A DNA stretch of 64,000 nt from Halictus rubicundus. Lineage: Eukaryota; Arthropoda; Insecta; Hymenoptera; Halictidae. The DNA is taken from contig NC_135164.1 of the NCBI RefSeq assembly GCF_050948215.1, positions 4,593,116 through 4,657,115 of the forward strand, in the 5' to 3' direction. Under the pieces are notes generated by a model. That model made no database searches, was not told the origin of the DNA, and worked only from the letters and a program-made list of their open reading frames with translations. The translations under genes and the position numbers were made by a program. This document shows positions 50,620-62,994 of this stretch, piece by piece (the stretch's first letter is position 1; each line of letters begins with the position of its first letter).

Positions 50620-53490
50620 GTATGCCGACATTTTAATTAGCCATTATTCCGATTACGTACCGGTATCGATATTTACGGAAGGTTCAACATTAACGTATAA
50701 TATTAAAAAGATTATATGGTAAAAGTCTCGACCATTTCGTTGATCCGTAAAATTCCATGCCCTTCTTAATTAATACGAGATTTAAACAGTAATTTCATTT
50801 ATTCGTAGTGTACCAATTCAAACACTCGTAAAAAGTATATTACTTGTTTCACGTCACGTTTATTTTCAATATTAACGGTTTTTAATTCGAAATTGCAGAA
50901 ATAATTGGTTGCGAATTCCGTGGTATATATTAATTTCGTCAAACAATTAATAATTTGCGGATATTCACATTGTTTTAACCGAACCGAATATAACGGAAAT
51001 TGAAATGAACTTTATAGTCTCCGTTAGTGGTTTAAAATTTAGTAGTGATATTAAATTTCAGATTATTTATGATTTCATGCATTTCTCAACATTTTTATAT
51101 TTAAAACGTCGTGGTCGAGTTAATTGAAGTCTAATTCCTCTGAATTTTATAATTGAGGAAGCAGGGCTCTCAGTTGTGAATTAATTTACTGGTCTACATA
51201 AAAATTAGTACATCAGAAGGCAGCGGACTGAGATAAATAATTTTTTGTCACTCATATGGTAGCTGTAAAACTGTATCAGAGATTATAATAAAAGCTCTCT
51301 CGGGTCAGCTGTTTAATGGATATTTAATATCAAATGCGCACACGAGCGTGAATATTAATTCCATCCCTTTGTTTTCTCTTCTCGGGTCATTTCACACTGG
51401 GCGGATTACTTTTTCAGCACGAGGGCAGACATTTTGATGAAATTGGAAATCTGTGATGCAGTCCAGACGAAATTGGGGATAGATTAGTGTTATAATTTTG
51501 TTAATTCCTTATTAATTGAAAATAGTATACTAATAACATTTTAATACTGTATTTTCGTACTGATTTGGGTTGAAAATTTGATCACGAGAATCGATGGGCA
51601 GCTCATAACCGACTAAAGCTTGGATCGATGATTGAAACGTTCTTTAATTTTGTATGTAAATCATATGACATCATGGTCATTAAAACCTTAATTTTCACGC
51701 ATAAATGACCGTTCAATATTCGATAATTTCTCTTTAATGTTACACCATTTATGCGTGTTATAGTATTTTCTTCTCTCGTCGACGGATCACCTGTATTGAA
51801 CATATCAGTGACAAAAACTAATTGCCTTCTTTGCGCAAGCCGATGATGCCATATAAATTATCATAAAATAACGCAGCCAGTTGGGTAGTACGGACGAGTA
51901 TTACTAAATTAATACTGCGAGATACCTGCAACTGTTGATTCTACTTTTGAAGCTCTGAAATTCTCCAAATTATGGATTACTTATCGATACACTCGTTACT
52001 TATTCTCAAATTAGGTGATTTCAACGAGGCACTAATTATATTATCGTTGCCTGAATTCTGTCTACCCTTGATTCTCCGTTTTTCGTTTACACTGAATTCA
52101 TAGCTAGACAAATCATACCACACTTTTAACATTATGAATCAAAAATTCAGAATTATTTGCAATACTACACACGTACGTATCGAACGAGATTTACCGGATT
52201 CTTTTACGTTTCACGGAATAATGTTAACAGACCACTCAACTGTTCTACAAAAATCCATTCCCGAATGGATAAAAAAAATAGGATAAAAGGCTAAAACATC
52301 AGCCAACAATAGTGCCAGCCGAAAATTGGGGTTTTCTATGCACAAAGGCAACACGTGTTGGGCGTTCGCGCACGGATGCGAGTGCTCGTGGCAAAACATT
52401 TATCTAGTGAACAGATTAACGAAGCATTTGCCGTTCAGTTTAATCGGCAGAACAAGTCCTACAAGCTGTCGAACCATTTGTTTTTGAAAACGCATCTGCC
52501 GGTACAGTCGAGCAGCCATTGCGCACTCGATCGCGCACTCGAACATCTCCCCGGTCTCGTGCGATTGTTTTCGCAACGTGCCGTAGGATTGGGGCATTAG
52601 GGCCGGGGAGGAGGGGGTATAGGCGAATTTTAGCGTGCACGAGTGCGAACTTAATTATCAGACGATCGTAGAGACGGCGAAGGGATTTTAACGGGTGCAG
52701 GGCTGCGGCGTCGATGTAATTTTCTCGGTGAACGAGCGTACGAACTCATCGGATCGGCCCGTATGCATGCAAATGGCACCAAGATTGTTCCGTGACGTAC
52801 AGCCTAATACCCGCGCTCCCACAACAGCGCCGGGAGTCTTAATAATATTCTAATTCCACATTCTTCCCGCGGGAAATCCTATTACGCCGGCCCGGCAATT
52901 ATAAGCCGGACTTTTTCCCTAATTCTTTATTTCGGAGGAACTCTCTCAAAGTACACATTTTTTAAAAAATTAGATTTGATCTCACAGTGTTGGTACTTGA
53001 TCCCATCCCTAACCGTGCCAGTGATCAAACTGCCAACGTGATAGATACGTATTAACTATTCAATAGTTGAATAGCGCGGCGGAAAATTCAATTTCCCGTG
53101 GCATGTGCCATACCTCATAAGAATGCAAATACCACAAAGGCGACGGGTCTCATGCCGGAACCTATTGGTCCGAACTTTTCGGTTGCCGGCTACCGAACGA
53201 TCGATAAAAGATCGTCCTGCTTGTGAAAACTTAATACTGGATCCTCGGGATTCCTCTCGACCGTGGACGATCAATCTGCATTTTTATTTCGATGGTCGGG
53301 ATCGCCCCGCGGAGAGAATCACAGTTTTGTTTGCACGACCAATGAAAATACTGTTGGGATTCTCGTGTTCGAGAACCGCCACTTTCCTGTCGCCATTTTC
53401 TTAATTACAAGCCTAGAAAATTCATAGCACTCTTAACTTATTACCGTTTGCCTTATGGTTAGACTGTGGATTTTTATATAATTTTCAATT

Positions 53491-53741
53491 TTAACTCTTA
53501 GCACTCGAATGGCGACTGTAAGGCGTCACTAAATCATGTATCATTATCATTATTCAAAATATTTTTTACATTATTAAATTTGTTTGTATTTAATAAATTA
53601 CTAAACTTTTCAGTAATGTACGAGTAAATTGCACCATTTTCGTATGTATAGCAAGAAAAAATATATGTAGAAGGGAAATATTCTAGGTTGGAAGAAATGT
53701 TTCGTTTTAGAGTTAAAATGGCTTCGAGTGCAAAGGGTTAA
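53491..53741. mobile_element. TTAA-bounded MITE, family C, copy 4 (subfamily 2)
   Basis: TTAACTCTTAGCACTCG at 53491 pairs imperfectly with CGAGTGCAAAGGGTTAA ending at 53741. Its 251 bp align along their length with copy 2, with scattered differences and no ORF. It lies in the intron between exons B and C. Confidence 0.82.
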
Positions 53742-56700
53742 GAAGGTGGAAACAAATATAATCTTATTATCAGTGGTCCAGCAATGTCTTGATCTAAATC
53801 GGACGGAGCTACACGATCTTAGTCAGCAGATCTTTGGGATGGATGTACAAAATTTTTGATTTTGCAAAAACATCTGCAATCTAGTTCTAACATTTAAAGA
53901 CATTTGTACGATGGAAAGCAGGCGTTGCAAACGAATAACAAATTATTGAAATCAATCCAGTTTTAGGGGTAAACGGTTTACATAAAAGTACATGAACAAC
54001 GATAGGGAAAAGGAAGGCAGCGATGAAAAATGATTATGTTTTTACGAGGCTAAAAGCGACGGAGAAAATGTCGTGTAAAAATGAGAATGATATTGCAAAC
54101 TCTGTTGTCAACAAACGAATTTAATATTTCCGCAGGATCGGTGCGGAAACAATTGAGGGAATGAATTGTTCTGTAACTCGGAATAGAGAAGTCGTTCCGA
54201 CAGTTAACACGTTCTTGCTATTTTCATAGTCAAACGAAATTCGTAGCCAATTTCGGTGTGCTGTTCGATTGATCGAGGAAATTTCGTCACGGAAGTTACC
54301 CATGCAATTTACCCACTTCCTCTTCGTGTTCGACGCTCACATCAGTCGCATTAAACCCGCTAACGAAATAACATTGCGTTACAGACTACGCGAATGTGTG
54401 TGCACGGGAATGCTCACACCTTCGCCGCGTGTACGGGCTGCACACGCGTTTCTGCATCCATTAGACGAATCATTTGCGTTCCCTCTATTTGCTTTATATT
54501 TTGAAACGCAACGGCGGGAATTGCCGGCACGATCAATCGAATCGTTACGCGACAAAGATACAGGTTTTCACGTTTAGAAGAATTGGTCGTTCTCCGTTCT
54601 CCTCGAATAATATTGCACAATAAATTTTAACTTTTCCCCTGGCTTTTGAGAAATTTAATTTTAAAGAATATCTAATTTCTAAATTTAAGAATTTTCTCTG
54701 CTTCAACCGTGAAAGCTGTGTGAGTAAATTTAAAATTTCTCCTGAGAAGAAATAAATACGGGAAACGCTTTTAATAACAGCAACTTTATTTCGTTCGTAC
54801 ACGAGTGCCGAACGAAACATTATTGAGGTACAATGCGAAAGGAATTTCTCCTGAGTTCTTGCGGCAGCTACGGCCCAATTAGATCATGGCAGAAACTTCT
54901 GTCGGGGCACTTTTAATCGGGCTTAGCGGTGGAAAGGTTAAATACACTGCTCGGGTTACTCGAATTCCAGCAGAGACGCAGATGCTTCGAACACTGATCG
55001 ACTCCGCCAGTTAAGAAAGCTGCAGGCTAATCTTATTATACCGGAACGGATTATTACAGAACTTCCCGGCATTCGACATCGTTAAGTTACAGAAACTTGC
55101 ATAGCAAACTTCTAAATAATTCTCGAACACTTTTATGCTCGTTCGAGAGTGCACCGTGTATAGCGACTCCGGAAACTTCTTTGAATAACTTTCAAATATT
55201 TTCTCGTATAAACTGCGCACTTATGTGTGCTATTTTGCGATTCTGATAATTAAAATGCACGAAAACGTACTTTCACTCTGCCTAAGTAAAATTTTCGTTA
55301 CACGTTTGTTTTATCTGCTTAGAAGACAATATAAAAACAGATATAGATACAGAAAATAACAGAGTGACTGTTATAAAAATTGAGAACATCTTTCACGCAG
55401 TCAAGAAAAAGTGTGGGAATGTTTTAACGAATCTGCTACTTGTTTTTCCATTGTGAGCATACTTCAAATTATGGCGTCACATGGTGGCAAATGGTTCGAT
55501 ACCGAAGGTATCCCCCATTTTTCTTTCGTCCAGTATCGACCGAGTTCTTATTCATGTTTCGCCACTAGCTAAACAAATTTATAGTAGAAAGTTTCGCGCA
55601 AGCGGAACGGGCCACCTAATTGGTAGTTCTTTGAACGGGCCACGAGCCGACATCACCGGAGCAGATTATATCATTGTGCGCATCTGGCACAGTATCAACC
55701 GCGAAAAGTTGAGCGGCGAATTTTAACGCCCGGTCATCTCACGGGAAGCAACATCTGCCGCACCCGACGCCAACCTTCAAAAAGGCTAAATTGCATCGGT
55801 TACCTCGTATGTTCGTGCAAAACTTCCTACCAACTTTTTACCGAAAGCGCTACGTGATACGTTAAGGTGTCGGGAAATCTGATGGATCACCCCCTCCCCC
55901 CGTAAACCCCCGTTTTGATATTATCAGTTGCCAGTTGATAAATTGAAATCATTTTTAACACTGCAATACTCGTGCTAAGCTCCAGCAAAAATATAATTGA
56001 ACGAGAAACGTCTCATAATTGATGGCACACAATTGAAATCAGAATAACTTCTTTGTAAATGGACCAAACGACTTCAGTCTCGTCTGTCATGCTAAACGGG
56101 TTAGAAAATCGAAATTTCTAGTCTCAAATAATATATAAATATTCATGATCTTATAATAAGTAATGTGAACAAGCACGTTTTCGGAGATGTCGTCCGAACC
56201 GTTTTACATAATTGATTAATGGCTTAGCAAACTTATCGTTGAAATTTCTATATGATAGTTTCCTGTCACTTTACAGGATGATTAGGCTGAAATGTTCTAC
56301 ACGTTACAGAAGAACATTATTTCTTGTTTTAAAGTTTGACGAAACTTTCTAAAGTGATGTTTTTCTGTTATATATGTAAATAAATGATAATTATCTTGCC
56401 TTCGTCATTTATACTTGACGTTATGTCACAGGTAATTTGCGTTACATTAATAGACAATTCAATTTTAATTTTTTAGCAAAATAATTAAAATTCAGAAAAC
56501 ATGATTAGTGTTCAGGTCACACTATGGGAGCCGGGACACGTGATCCCGAAGAGACGAATTGCTCAGGAATATTTTTGTTCCATCGAGTCGGGCAGGTGAA
56601 ACCGAATTTAACGAAGACCTAGGTAAAAGTGCATTTCGAGGAGTATCTATCGCGGGAAAGGGTTGGCTTTCGTGGGGTCGTTTCCTCCGCGTTATGAACG

Positions 56701-57255
56701 GGTCAGGGATCAAACAAGCGTGCCTCTTCGGGGAATGAAATGAATGGAGGCAGGTATAGGAAAGCTAGAAAGACCGTGGGTAAAAAGATATAAAGCTCGG
56801 CAACGTTAGGATGCCCCGGGGTGCCTTCCACCAGCCCGAGCATCCATTATTTAACCTCTCGCCGCTGATCTCGTTCAATTGTTTGCGTTTTCACAGGTGA
56901 ATCTGATCTTATTTTCTGCGTTTCTATCGGCCCCTCGCGAAGCCTCCGGTTATCTAAAGACCAACGGCTTGGAATACTTTCAGAACGCCCAATGTGGCGT
57001 CAATCGCGCCGCATAGTACGCGTTTTCTGTTATTAGGTTCCTGCTCTTGGAGCGTGAAACCTTTCACTTCATTCACTGTTTTCTACTTTGGTTGGAACTT
57101 TTCTCTTCTATTTTGTCTAGTTTGGTGTGTTTCTCTGTTCGTCCACTTTTTGGTAGAATTTTTGCAGATCTTCGCCCAAACTGCGAGAATTAGAATACAA
57201 ATAGAAGGTTCATTCTTCTTCTAATAGCTTTGCTGGATTCAAAATAATGTTACGA

Positions 57256-57624
57256 CATTCACAAATTTTTGTAATCTTCCTACTTGTATTTTAAATTCCA
57301 CACACCCATAGCAATTTTTCCATAACGTCTGACTTTTTTCTATGTAATTTTAGAACCAACAGCTTCCTCCTGTTAAGTCATTCACCAATTTTTGTAATCT
57401 TCTTACTTGTATTTTAAATTCCATAAACCCATAGAAATTTTTCCATAACGTCTGACTTTTTTCTATGTAATTTTAGAACCAACAGTTTCCTCCTGTTATG
57501 ACATTCACAAATTTTTGTAATCTTCCTACATGTATTTTAAATCCCATACACCCATACAAATTCCTCCATAACGTCTGACTTTCTCCTATATAATTCTAGG
57601 ACCAACAGTTCCCTCCTGTTATCC
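57256..57624. repeat. Tandem triplication, 123 bp x 3
   Basis: Three copies start at 57256, 57379 and 57502 with constant 123-bp spacing. Shared stretches include CATAACGTCTGACTTTTTTC, TTTTGTAATCTTC and GAACCAACAG. Copies 1 and 2 are most alike; copy 3 has more changes. No ORF runs through the array; each copy holds stops. Confidence 0.9.
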
Positions 57625-58309
57625 AGTCCACAAAAAAAAGTGTCCAACTCTCTCCACCCTCCAGTATAGAGGAGAACCAATCAGGTTAAAATATCCGTAC
57701 ACATGACTCCTTTTTCTTTCCGGTAGTACAGTCATTCAAACGAATTTCCGAAAGGAAGTGCAGCGGAACGAGACCCCGGGGCAATAGAGGCGCGACGAAA
57801 CAGGCGATCCGGCTGATTCTTTCCGGCATTTCTTGCTGGAGTGTCACGAGAAGTGTCTCAATTAACATAATGGAATAAAGAACCGACAATAAAAAAAAAA
57901 CAAAAAAGGAAAAAGGGATAGAAACAAGTTCGCCCGACGCTAATCGAAATAGAATTATCGTGCGCCCGTACTTTCTGTATTCCCGGCGTTCCCCCAATGG
58001 AATAAGCATCCAAGGGAGTGGCCGGGAGCGGCGCGTCCTATCAAAGAAATTCGTCCGAAAATTAAAAAGAGCGCCGCTGCTCGGGAAATTTGTATTCTCT
58101 CGGTCCGCTGGCTAACCCGATTTATTTCTGCGAAGCATGTCGGCCACTCGATTCCCATCGCGCGACCGGCAGAAAGAGTTCGCCGTTGCAAAAAACGGCG
58201 CTTTAATTCCGGCGAGCGCGCGGCAAAAGCGCAAGCGAAGATTCTTTCACCGTGCGTCGGTGAAAGGCCGGAACAAAAGGAACGGGTAACGGTGCGGAGG
58301 AGGGAAGGA

Positions 58310-58396
58310 ATAGGAGGGGTGGGGGGTGGGGGAGAACGAGCAAGGAAATTCAACGAATACGGAATCGCGTTTATTGTCCTCCCCCCCCCCTCCCCG
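58310..58396. repeat. G-run followed by C-run
   Basis: GGAGGGGTGGGGGGTGGGGG (58312-58331) is followed about 50 bp later by CCTCCCCCCCCCCTCCCC (58379-58396). The two could pair into a hairpin, and the G side could form a G-quadruplex. This is a structural observation only. Confidence 0.6.
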
Positions 58397-58850
58397 TAAC
58401 TCAGCGCAATTACACGTAACAGAAAGTCATTAGCTCATAGGGGAGATCGCCGATACAGGCGGCTGCCCGGAGAGTCGCGCGAGCGCATTAGAAATTCCGC
58501 GCGAGTACTCGGATAGGCGAGCGCCGACGGGTATGTAAATACGTGTACACATGGATGCGGGAAAATTGAGCGGATGTGAGTAAATGATGGTACGTGGACG
58601 ATCTTAGACCGGCGACAGACAGGAAGTCTCGTGACGCTCGATTTCCGGTGTTCCTCGGGAAACCTGACGCTCGATCGACCATCACCGCCTTCACGCCGCG
58701 CCGCGCGATACTAAACGATATTTTTCGTTGTTCGGAACACATCCGTTTTCCTCTGTACATGATGTGACACGGTCTGTGCCAAACGCGATTGAAAAAAGAA
58801 TTTCTTCTTCTCGCGTTTTACCGTATGGTATAGTTTGCTCGGAGAGACCT

Positions 58851-59106
58851 TATTGTTCTCGCCATTAGGGCTAGATTTTTCCGTATTATTATTTAGATTT
58901 TATCCCAGATTTTTCTATATTATTATTTACACTTTCAGTTTCACTATTGGTAGTAACTAACACTCGCTGAAACTGTGTAAAACTTGAGATCCGAGAGCGA
59001 AAATATCATTTTCCCATGAAATTTATCATCCGAGAGCCCCCGGCACTAATTAATGGGGCTAAGAAGATTAAAATGAAAAATTCTTAATCCATGGCGAAAG
59101 GGTTAA
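58851..59106. mobile_element. Possible eroded TTAA element
   Basis: The right end, reversed, reads TTAACCCTTTCGCCATGGAT and aligns over about 32 bases with the left stretch TATTGTTCTCGCCATTAGGG, with roughly 20 matches. TTAA survives only on the right. There is no ORF. It could be chance similarity. Confidence 0.3.
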
Positions 59107-60510
59107 CGGGGATACGGATAGAACCTCATTTGGCAACTGGCTCAGAACGGAGCTCGGCTCAGAACGAAACTGAAAGAGGAAATGATCCCCGGCGAGGAGG
59201 TAACCTACAGGCGATCCCTTTAAAACCGGCGTGCTAGCGGTGGAAAGCATGCTCTAAAATAGGTGTCTCATTCATTGGGAATTTATCAGAGGAAAAGTTC
59301 CGGGCGTTTTCCCGATACAGTCGAAATAGAAGTCGAAGAGACTCGACGCAGCCGCGGTTGCGCCGGCGAAATTTCCTGCGGTGGAATTTAATAATAACCG
59401 TGCAGCTTTCATCGTTGTTTTCGACGCCGATTGCGAAGACGGACAAACCTCGGACGAGTTAATCCCGCCGACCCTTTTACAAGCCGATTCGCGAAAGTTT
59501 CGCCGGGCATTCGCCGTTCTTGCGTCCGTTGATCTCCGAGTACTTCGTATTTCGTGAAATTGAATTCGCGACCGGATAGTTCCGCGAGTTTTTTTCGCTG
59601 CGGGGACGTACTAATGACATCCTCATAAAGAAATCCACGGCACCCGATAGATGAGCGGAAAATTAATCGCCGGTTTACGGTATTTTGTGGTTCGGTGCTT
59701 GCACAGGGTCTTTCAAAATCATATGACCACTATAGCGTGATTCTGCACCTTCGGATGGGTGGACATTATTCATTTATATGGAATATATTTGCTACGAGTA
59801 GACGTGTTATGTGAGTTCACATTTTCGTAGACTGAAAAATCTGAGAGTCCAGAGAACTGCTATTAAATTAAATGCGGAATTAAACGTATTAAATTTTAAC
59901 GCAATTTAATGCAACGTCGATATCCGTGTTCTAATTATCGATATGTCGCAGGCACCGTTTTGAACAAAATCATACTGATTAACTAGAATCACGTGCACAG
60001 GACAGCTGATCGTTAGAATTACACATGAATTGCTAAATGCTTCTTGCTGTAGATAATTCTGAAACTAGAAATGGGCGTTACGTAGGTATTAGAGTCGTTT
60101 GGTAGCCGTTTGATCGTACCTGCGTAAATTAATGAATCATTGTACGATTATACAACACGTATTCGTTGGAGTCATCGTTTATCACGGCAGATGTTCATAT
60201 TTTCAACCTTTTGATTCTATGAAACAAGAGATATAACATATTTGAATACACGCTTTTGTTTTCTAAATAATGCCTGCAGATGTCATTTCACATTTCGAAT
60301 GCGTAATATTCCTCTATATTTTCCGAACCTGTAACATTTCAAACAGTTTTGCTGGGAACTGTATGCCACGCACACGTGTAAATAAAATTCATCGTTTCTT
60401 CGAATAATGAATAACTTCTGTTTCATGCGCACGCGGAGCAGAACAACCTCACCTGCATAAAGGTAAGACCTGGCAAATTTCCATGCACTTTGCACATGCT
60501 CGTTCAACTT

Positions 60511-60644
60511 TACACACGCATAACTTTTTAACTACTGACCCCCTGGATTTAAAACTTGGGTTTTCGGCATTTTCACGCCAAAATCTACGGGGTTACATAA
60601 AAAAAAGTTCCAAGTTTCTGGTTTCCCGAGGCAAAGTTTAACCC
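60511..60644 (-). repeat. Family A repeat, reverse orientation
   Basis: On the minus strand it reads GGGTTAAACTTTGCCTCGGG, TGTAACCCCGTAGATTTTGG, GAAAATGCCGAAAACCCAAG and AAGTTATGCGTGTGTAAAG. It stops before the tail. Confidence 0.8.
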
Positions 60645-61554
60645 TATTCTCCATTTATTAATGAAATCGTTGGCTACAAGTGATTTCTATTAAATCGTTC
60701 CGATTATATTTATGATTGTCACATAAGCAGTGATAGTTGACACTGCACACTGCAGTATTAAATATGCAGTTGCTCGGTTTTTGAAGAATTTATTCTGAAA
60801 TTACGACGACCAGCGATAACGTCGTAACTCGGAGCGCGTTGACAACGGATTTACGATTAACGGCTAGATAAACGTAATGCCGGGCGACTTCTACAAAATA
60901 GTCTATTACGAATGAATTATTATTACCGCGACTTGATCGCAAATGTCAAACTGTTCGGCCGTGAAAACCGCACGAGCGCGTACGCGCGAACGTGAAAAGT
61001 CACGCTCGCACGAAACTACACAATGCGGTGTCCGCGTCGTGTTTCCGGCTCGTGTTCAGTGTGAACGCGGTTAATAGGATGATATAAAATCGCTGGCGCA
61101 GGAGCGGCAACGTGGTCGAAAAATTCGAGGAAGTAAAACTTACTGGTTCAATATTTGCGAGGTAAAACGAATATTGAACTTTACTATTCGAGGAGCGAGT
61201 ACATTGTTCAACCTGTTCTGGAAGTTGTGAAAGCGGGAATTTCTCGGAGGCAGCGATCACATATTTTATCAAATTTATTTCTGAAATTACGAAGCATCAT
61301 TATTTTTTCAGTCAAGTAATTCATTTAAGAATTAATTTCTGATATTTCACAATTTTAAAATGTAGTCGATATTTTGTACTGTTCATTCATGCAAGTGATA
61401 CATGTCTTCTACAATTTTTCATTAAAACTTGTAATTGGACTGCAGGATCTTTATGCAAGATAAAAAGTTTCGTTGTAAGAAACAGGAATTATATAAAATG
61501 AGTTTGTTCTTTTAATAATTATGTCGAAAGCAGTGTGACGACATTCTTAAATTC

Positions 61555-61605
61555 GTGTTTCACCTACTCAGTTGTGTCACAGATGCATGAAATCAGCAGT
61601 CTACT
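61555..61605 (+). repeat. Family A tail fragments (this copy and others)
   Basis: CGTGTTTCACCTACTCAGTT then CACAGATGCATGAAATCAGC AGTCTA matches only the 3' part of family A. Similar tail-only pieces lie at about 38597-38642 (+), 19686-19735 (-) and 2715-2755 (-). Their frequency suggests the tail is retained when the body is lost, or belongs to a related element. Confidence 0.55.
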
Positions 61606-62841
61606 TGTGATTAATTAGTACACCGACAATTCCGATTATTATTCAAAATATCGAGATTGATCTTCTTCCTATCTCTTTTAACTTGAAAATGGGATTTGAC
61701 AAAGTTTGATCAGACGCTGTCGAATTTAATCAAGCATGATCACGTAAGTTCGAATCTGCTCAGATTGGATTGAATTTGAACCAATCCGATAAAGGTTTCA
61801 CATACACAAAGTAGATCGTCTAACACGCACACCTGCAAATTTGCATGTTCTTAAAGGCCGTAGAGACATTCCACATCTTTAGTTCAATGAAACTGAATTA
61901 ATACGTTGTCTGTCAAAATAACTCATTTTATATAACAATCGAGAATAATCTGCTTATCTTCATACGAAACATTATTTAAACGACGCTTTGTATCTGGCAA
62001 TAACTCTTAACTTTTTACGCATTCTGTCGACTGGATTAATCTTGAAGCGTATTAGATGATCTGCCGCATTTAGTATCGAAATAAAGAAGCTCCCGCCGTA
62101 GTCTCCCAGAACAATGATCCCTAAATCGAATTGTAAATCTCCGAAGATACAACATAAACACAAAAGTACGTCGCGAAGAAGCTGTTTCCGGGACACTGAC
62201 AATCCCTGGGAAAGTCTATAAAGTGGTAGTTCGCGCTAAGCCTTTTAATTTCGCGTAGCGCGCGTTGTTCGAGCAATCTCGTGTCGCAACATAAACGCGA
62301 ATCAGAAACACGATTGGTTTCAGGGTAAATAGCCCTCGAGCCGGCCCTCGTAAAATCCTGTAAGGATATTGGTTGTCCGGAATGGAGGTACGGGCGTCGA
62401 TAGGGTACGGGTTCGAGACGTTGGAGGGTTTTGTTGGTGCCGGCCGAATGTCGCGCGAAATATAAACGGCGAGGCGAACAGAGGCGTTGATTCGCCATGA
62501 AATTGTGGAAACGCGGGCGACCGAGCCCGCGGATTCTCGTCTGTGGAAATTCCGTCAGCGACGAAAGAGACGAAATCGTTCGATGAAACCGTGCGATACG
62601 GATTCCCTTTTACGAGCAAGAATGCCGCTCGTTCGTCCCCGCTCATAAACGGCAATTCCGACCCGGTAACAGGCGAATTTCGTTCGAATCGATTCGCTTT
62701 AAACGCGCTCGTGATCTGATTTACATCGCGGCGCGGTCGTTGCTCGAATTTGTCGTGAATTTGTGCGCCGCCATCGCACGCGACCCTTGCGGAAACTGTT
62801 CGGGACCGTTCGCAATTTTCACTGTTTCGAAATGTTTTCAG

Positions 62842-62994
62842 ACTGAGACGTCCCTGATGTACGACGCCGTGCATCTATTCGCGAAAGCGCTCCACGACTT
62901 GGACACCTCGCAGCAGATCGACATCAACCCCCTCTCCTGCGAATCGACCGACACCTGGCCGCATGGATACTCGTTGATCAATTATATGAAGATT
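62842..62994 (+). CDS. Kainate receptor exon C (ATD, TETSLMYDAVHLF...INYMKI)
   Basis: The acceptor is gttttcag ending at 62841 and the donor is att|gtgagt at 62994/62995. The 153 nt encode 51 residues in phase 0-0. TETSLMYDAVHLFAKAL corresponds to the diagnostic GRIK motif T-(D/E)-x-(A/S)-L-M-Y-D-A-V-H. A loop with Cys (NPLSCES) follows, then WPHGYSLINYMKI, matching the family's C-x(n)-W-x-x-G-x-x-(L/F)-x-x-x-(I/M)-K. The Cys is the usual disulfide-forming ATD position. The family next has an (E/x)-x-x-GLTG strand; it is not found in the last kilobase of the window, so that exon lies outside. Confidence 0.95.

Larger units (their letters stand above)
50620..62841 (+). other. Intron between exons B and C (12,222 bp)
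   Basis: The intron has gt...ag ends (gtatgc; gttttcag). It contains a TTAA element at 53491, a 123-bp tandem triplicate at 57256, a G-run/C-run pair near 58310-58395, a possible eroded TTAA element at 58851-59106, a reverse family A copy at 60511 and a family A tail near 61555. GC-rich patches at about 57950-58760, 59100-59660 and 62300-62840 hold no recognisable exon. Stretches 50620-53490, 53742-57255 and 60645-61550 show nothing I can name. Confidence 0.85.
36398..62994 (+). other. Partial kainate-type ionotropic glutamate receptor gene (three exons, two complete introns)
   Basis: This span holds three exons that join in frame to give about 154 residues of a GRIK-family receptor, a glutamate-gated cation channel of the neuronal plasma membrane. 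The encoded part lies in the second half of the extracellular amino-terminal (ATD, LIVBP-like) domain, roughly where residues 215-375 fall in vertebrate GRIK2 (from memory, approximate). The exons are 142, 168 and 153 nt. The first is entered with two bases of a split codon owed by an upstream exon; the other junctions are phase 0. The ligand-binding, membrane and C-terminal parts must lie beyond base 64000, and the signal peptide and first ATD lobe lie upstream of 36398. The closest paralogue (GRIK2-like, KaiR1D, clumsy) cannot be fixed from this fragment. Confidence 0.93.

Noticed and set aside
59704..59735. ACAGGGTCTTTCAAAATC, like the end of a TACAGGGTG element
   Set aside because: No inverted partner was found nearby. 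It is too short to call.
62320..62874. 184-codon open frame on the minus strand
   Set aside because: It overlaps receptor exon C on the opposite strand and the adjacent GC-rich intron. No family resemblance was seen.
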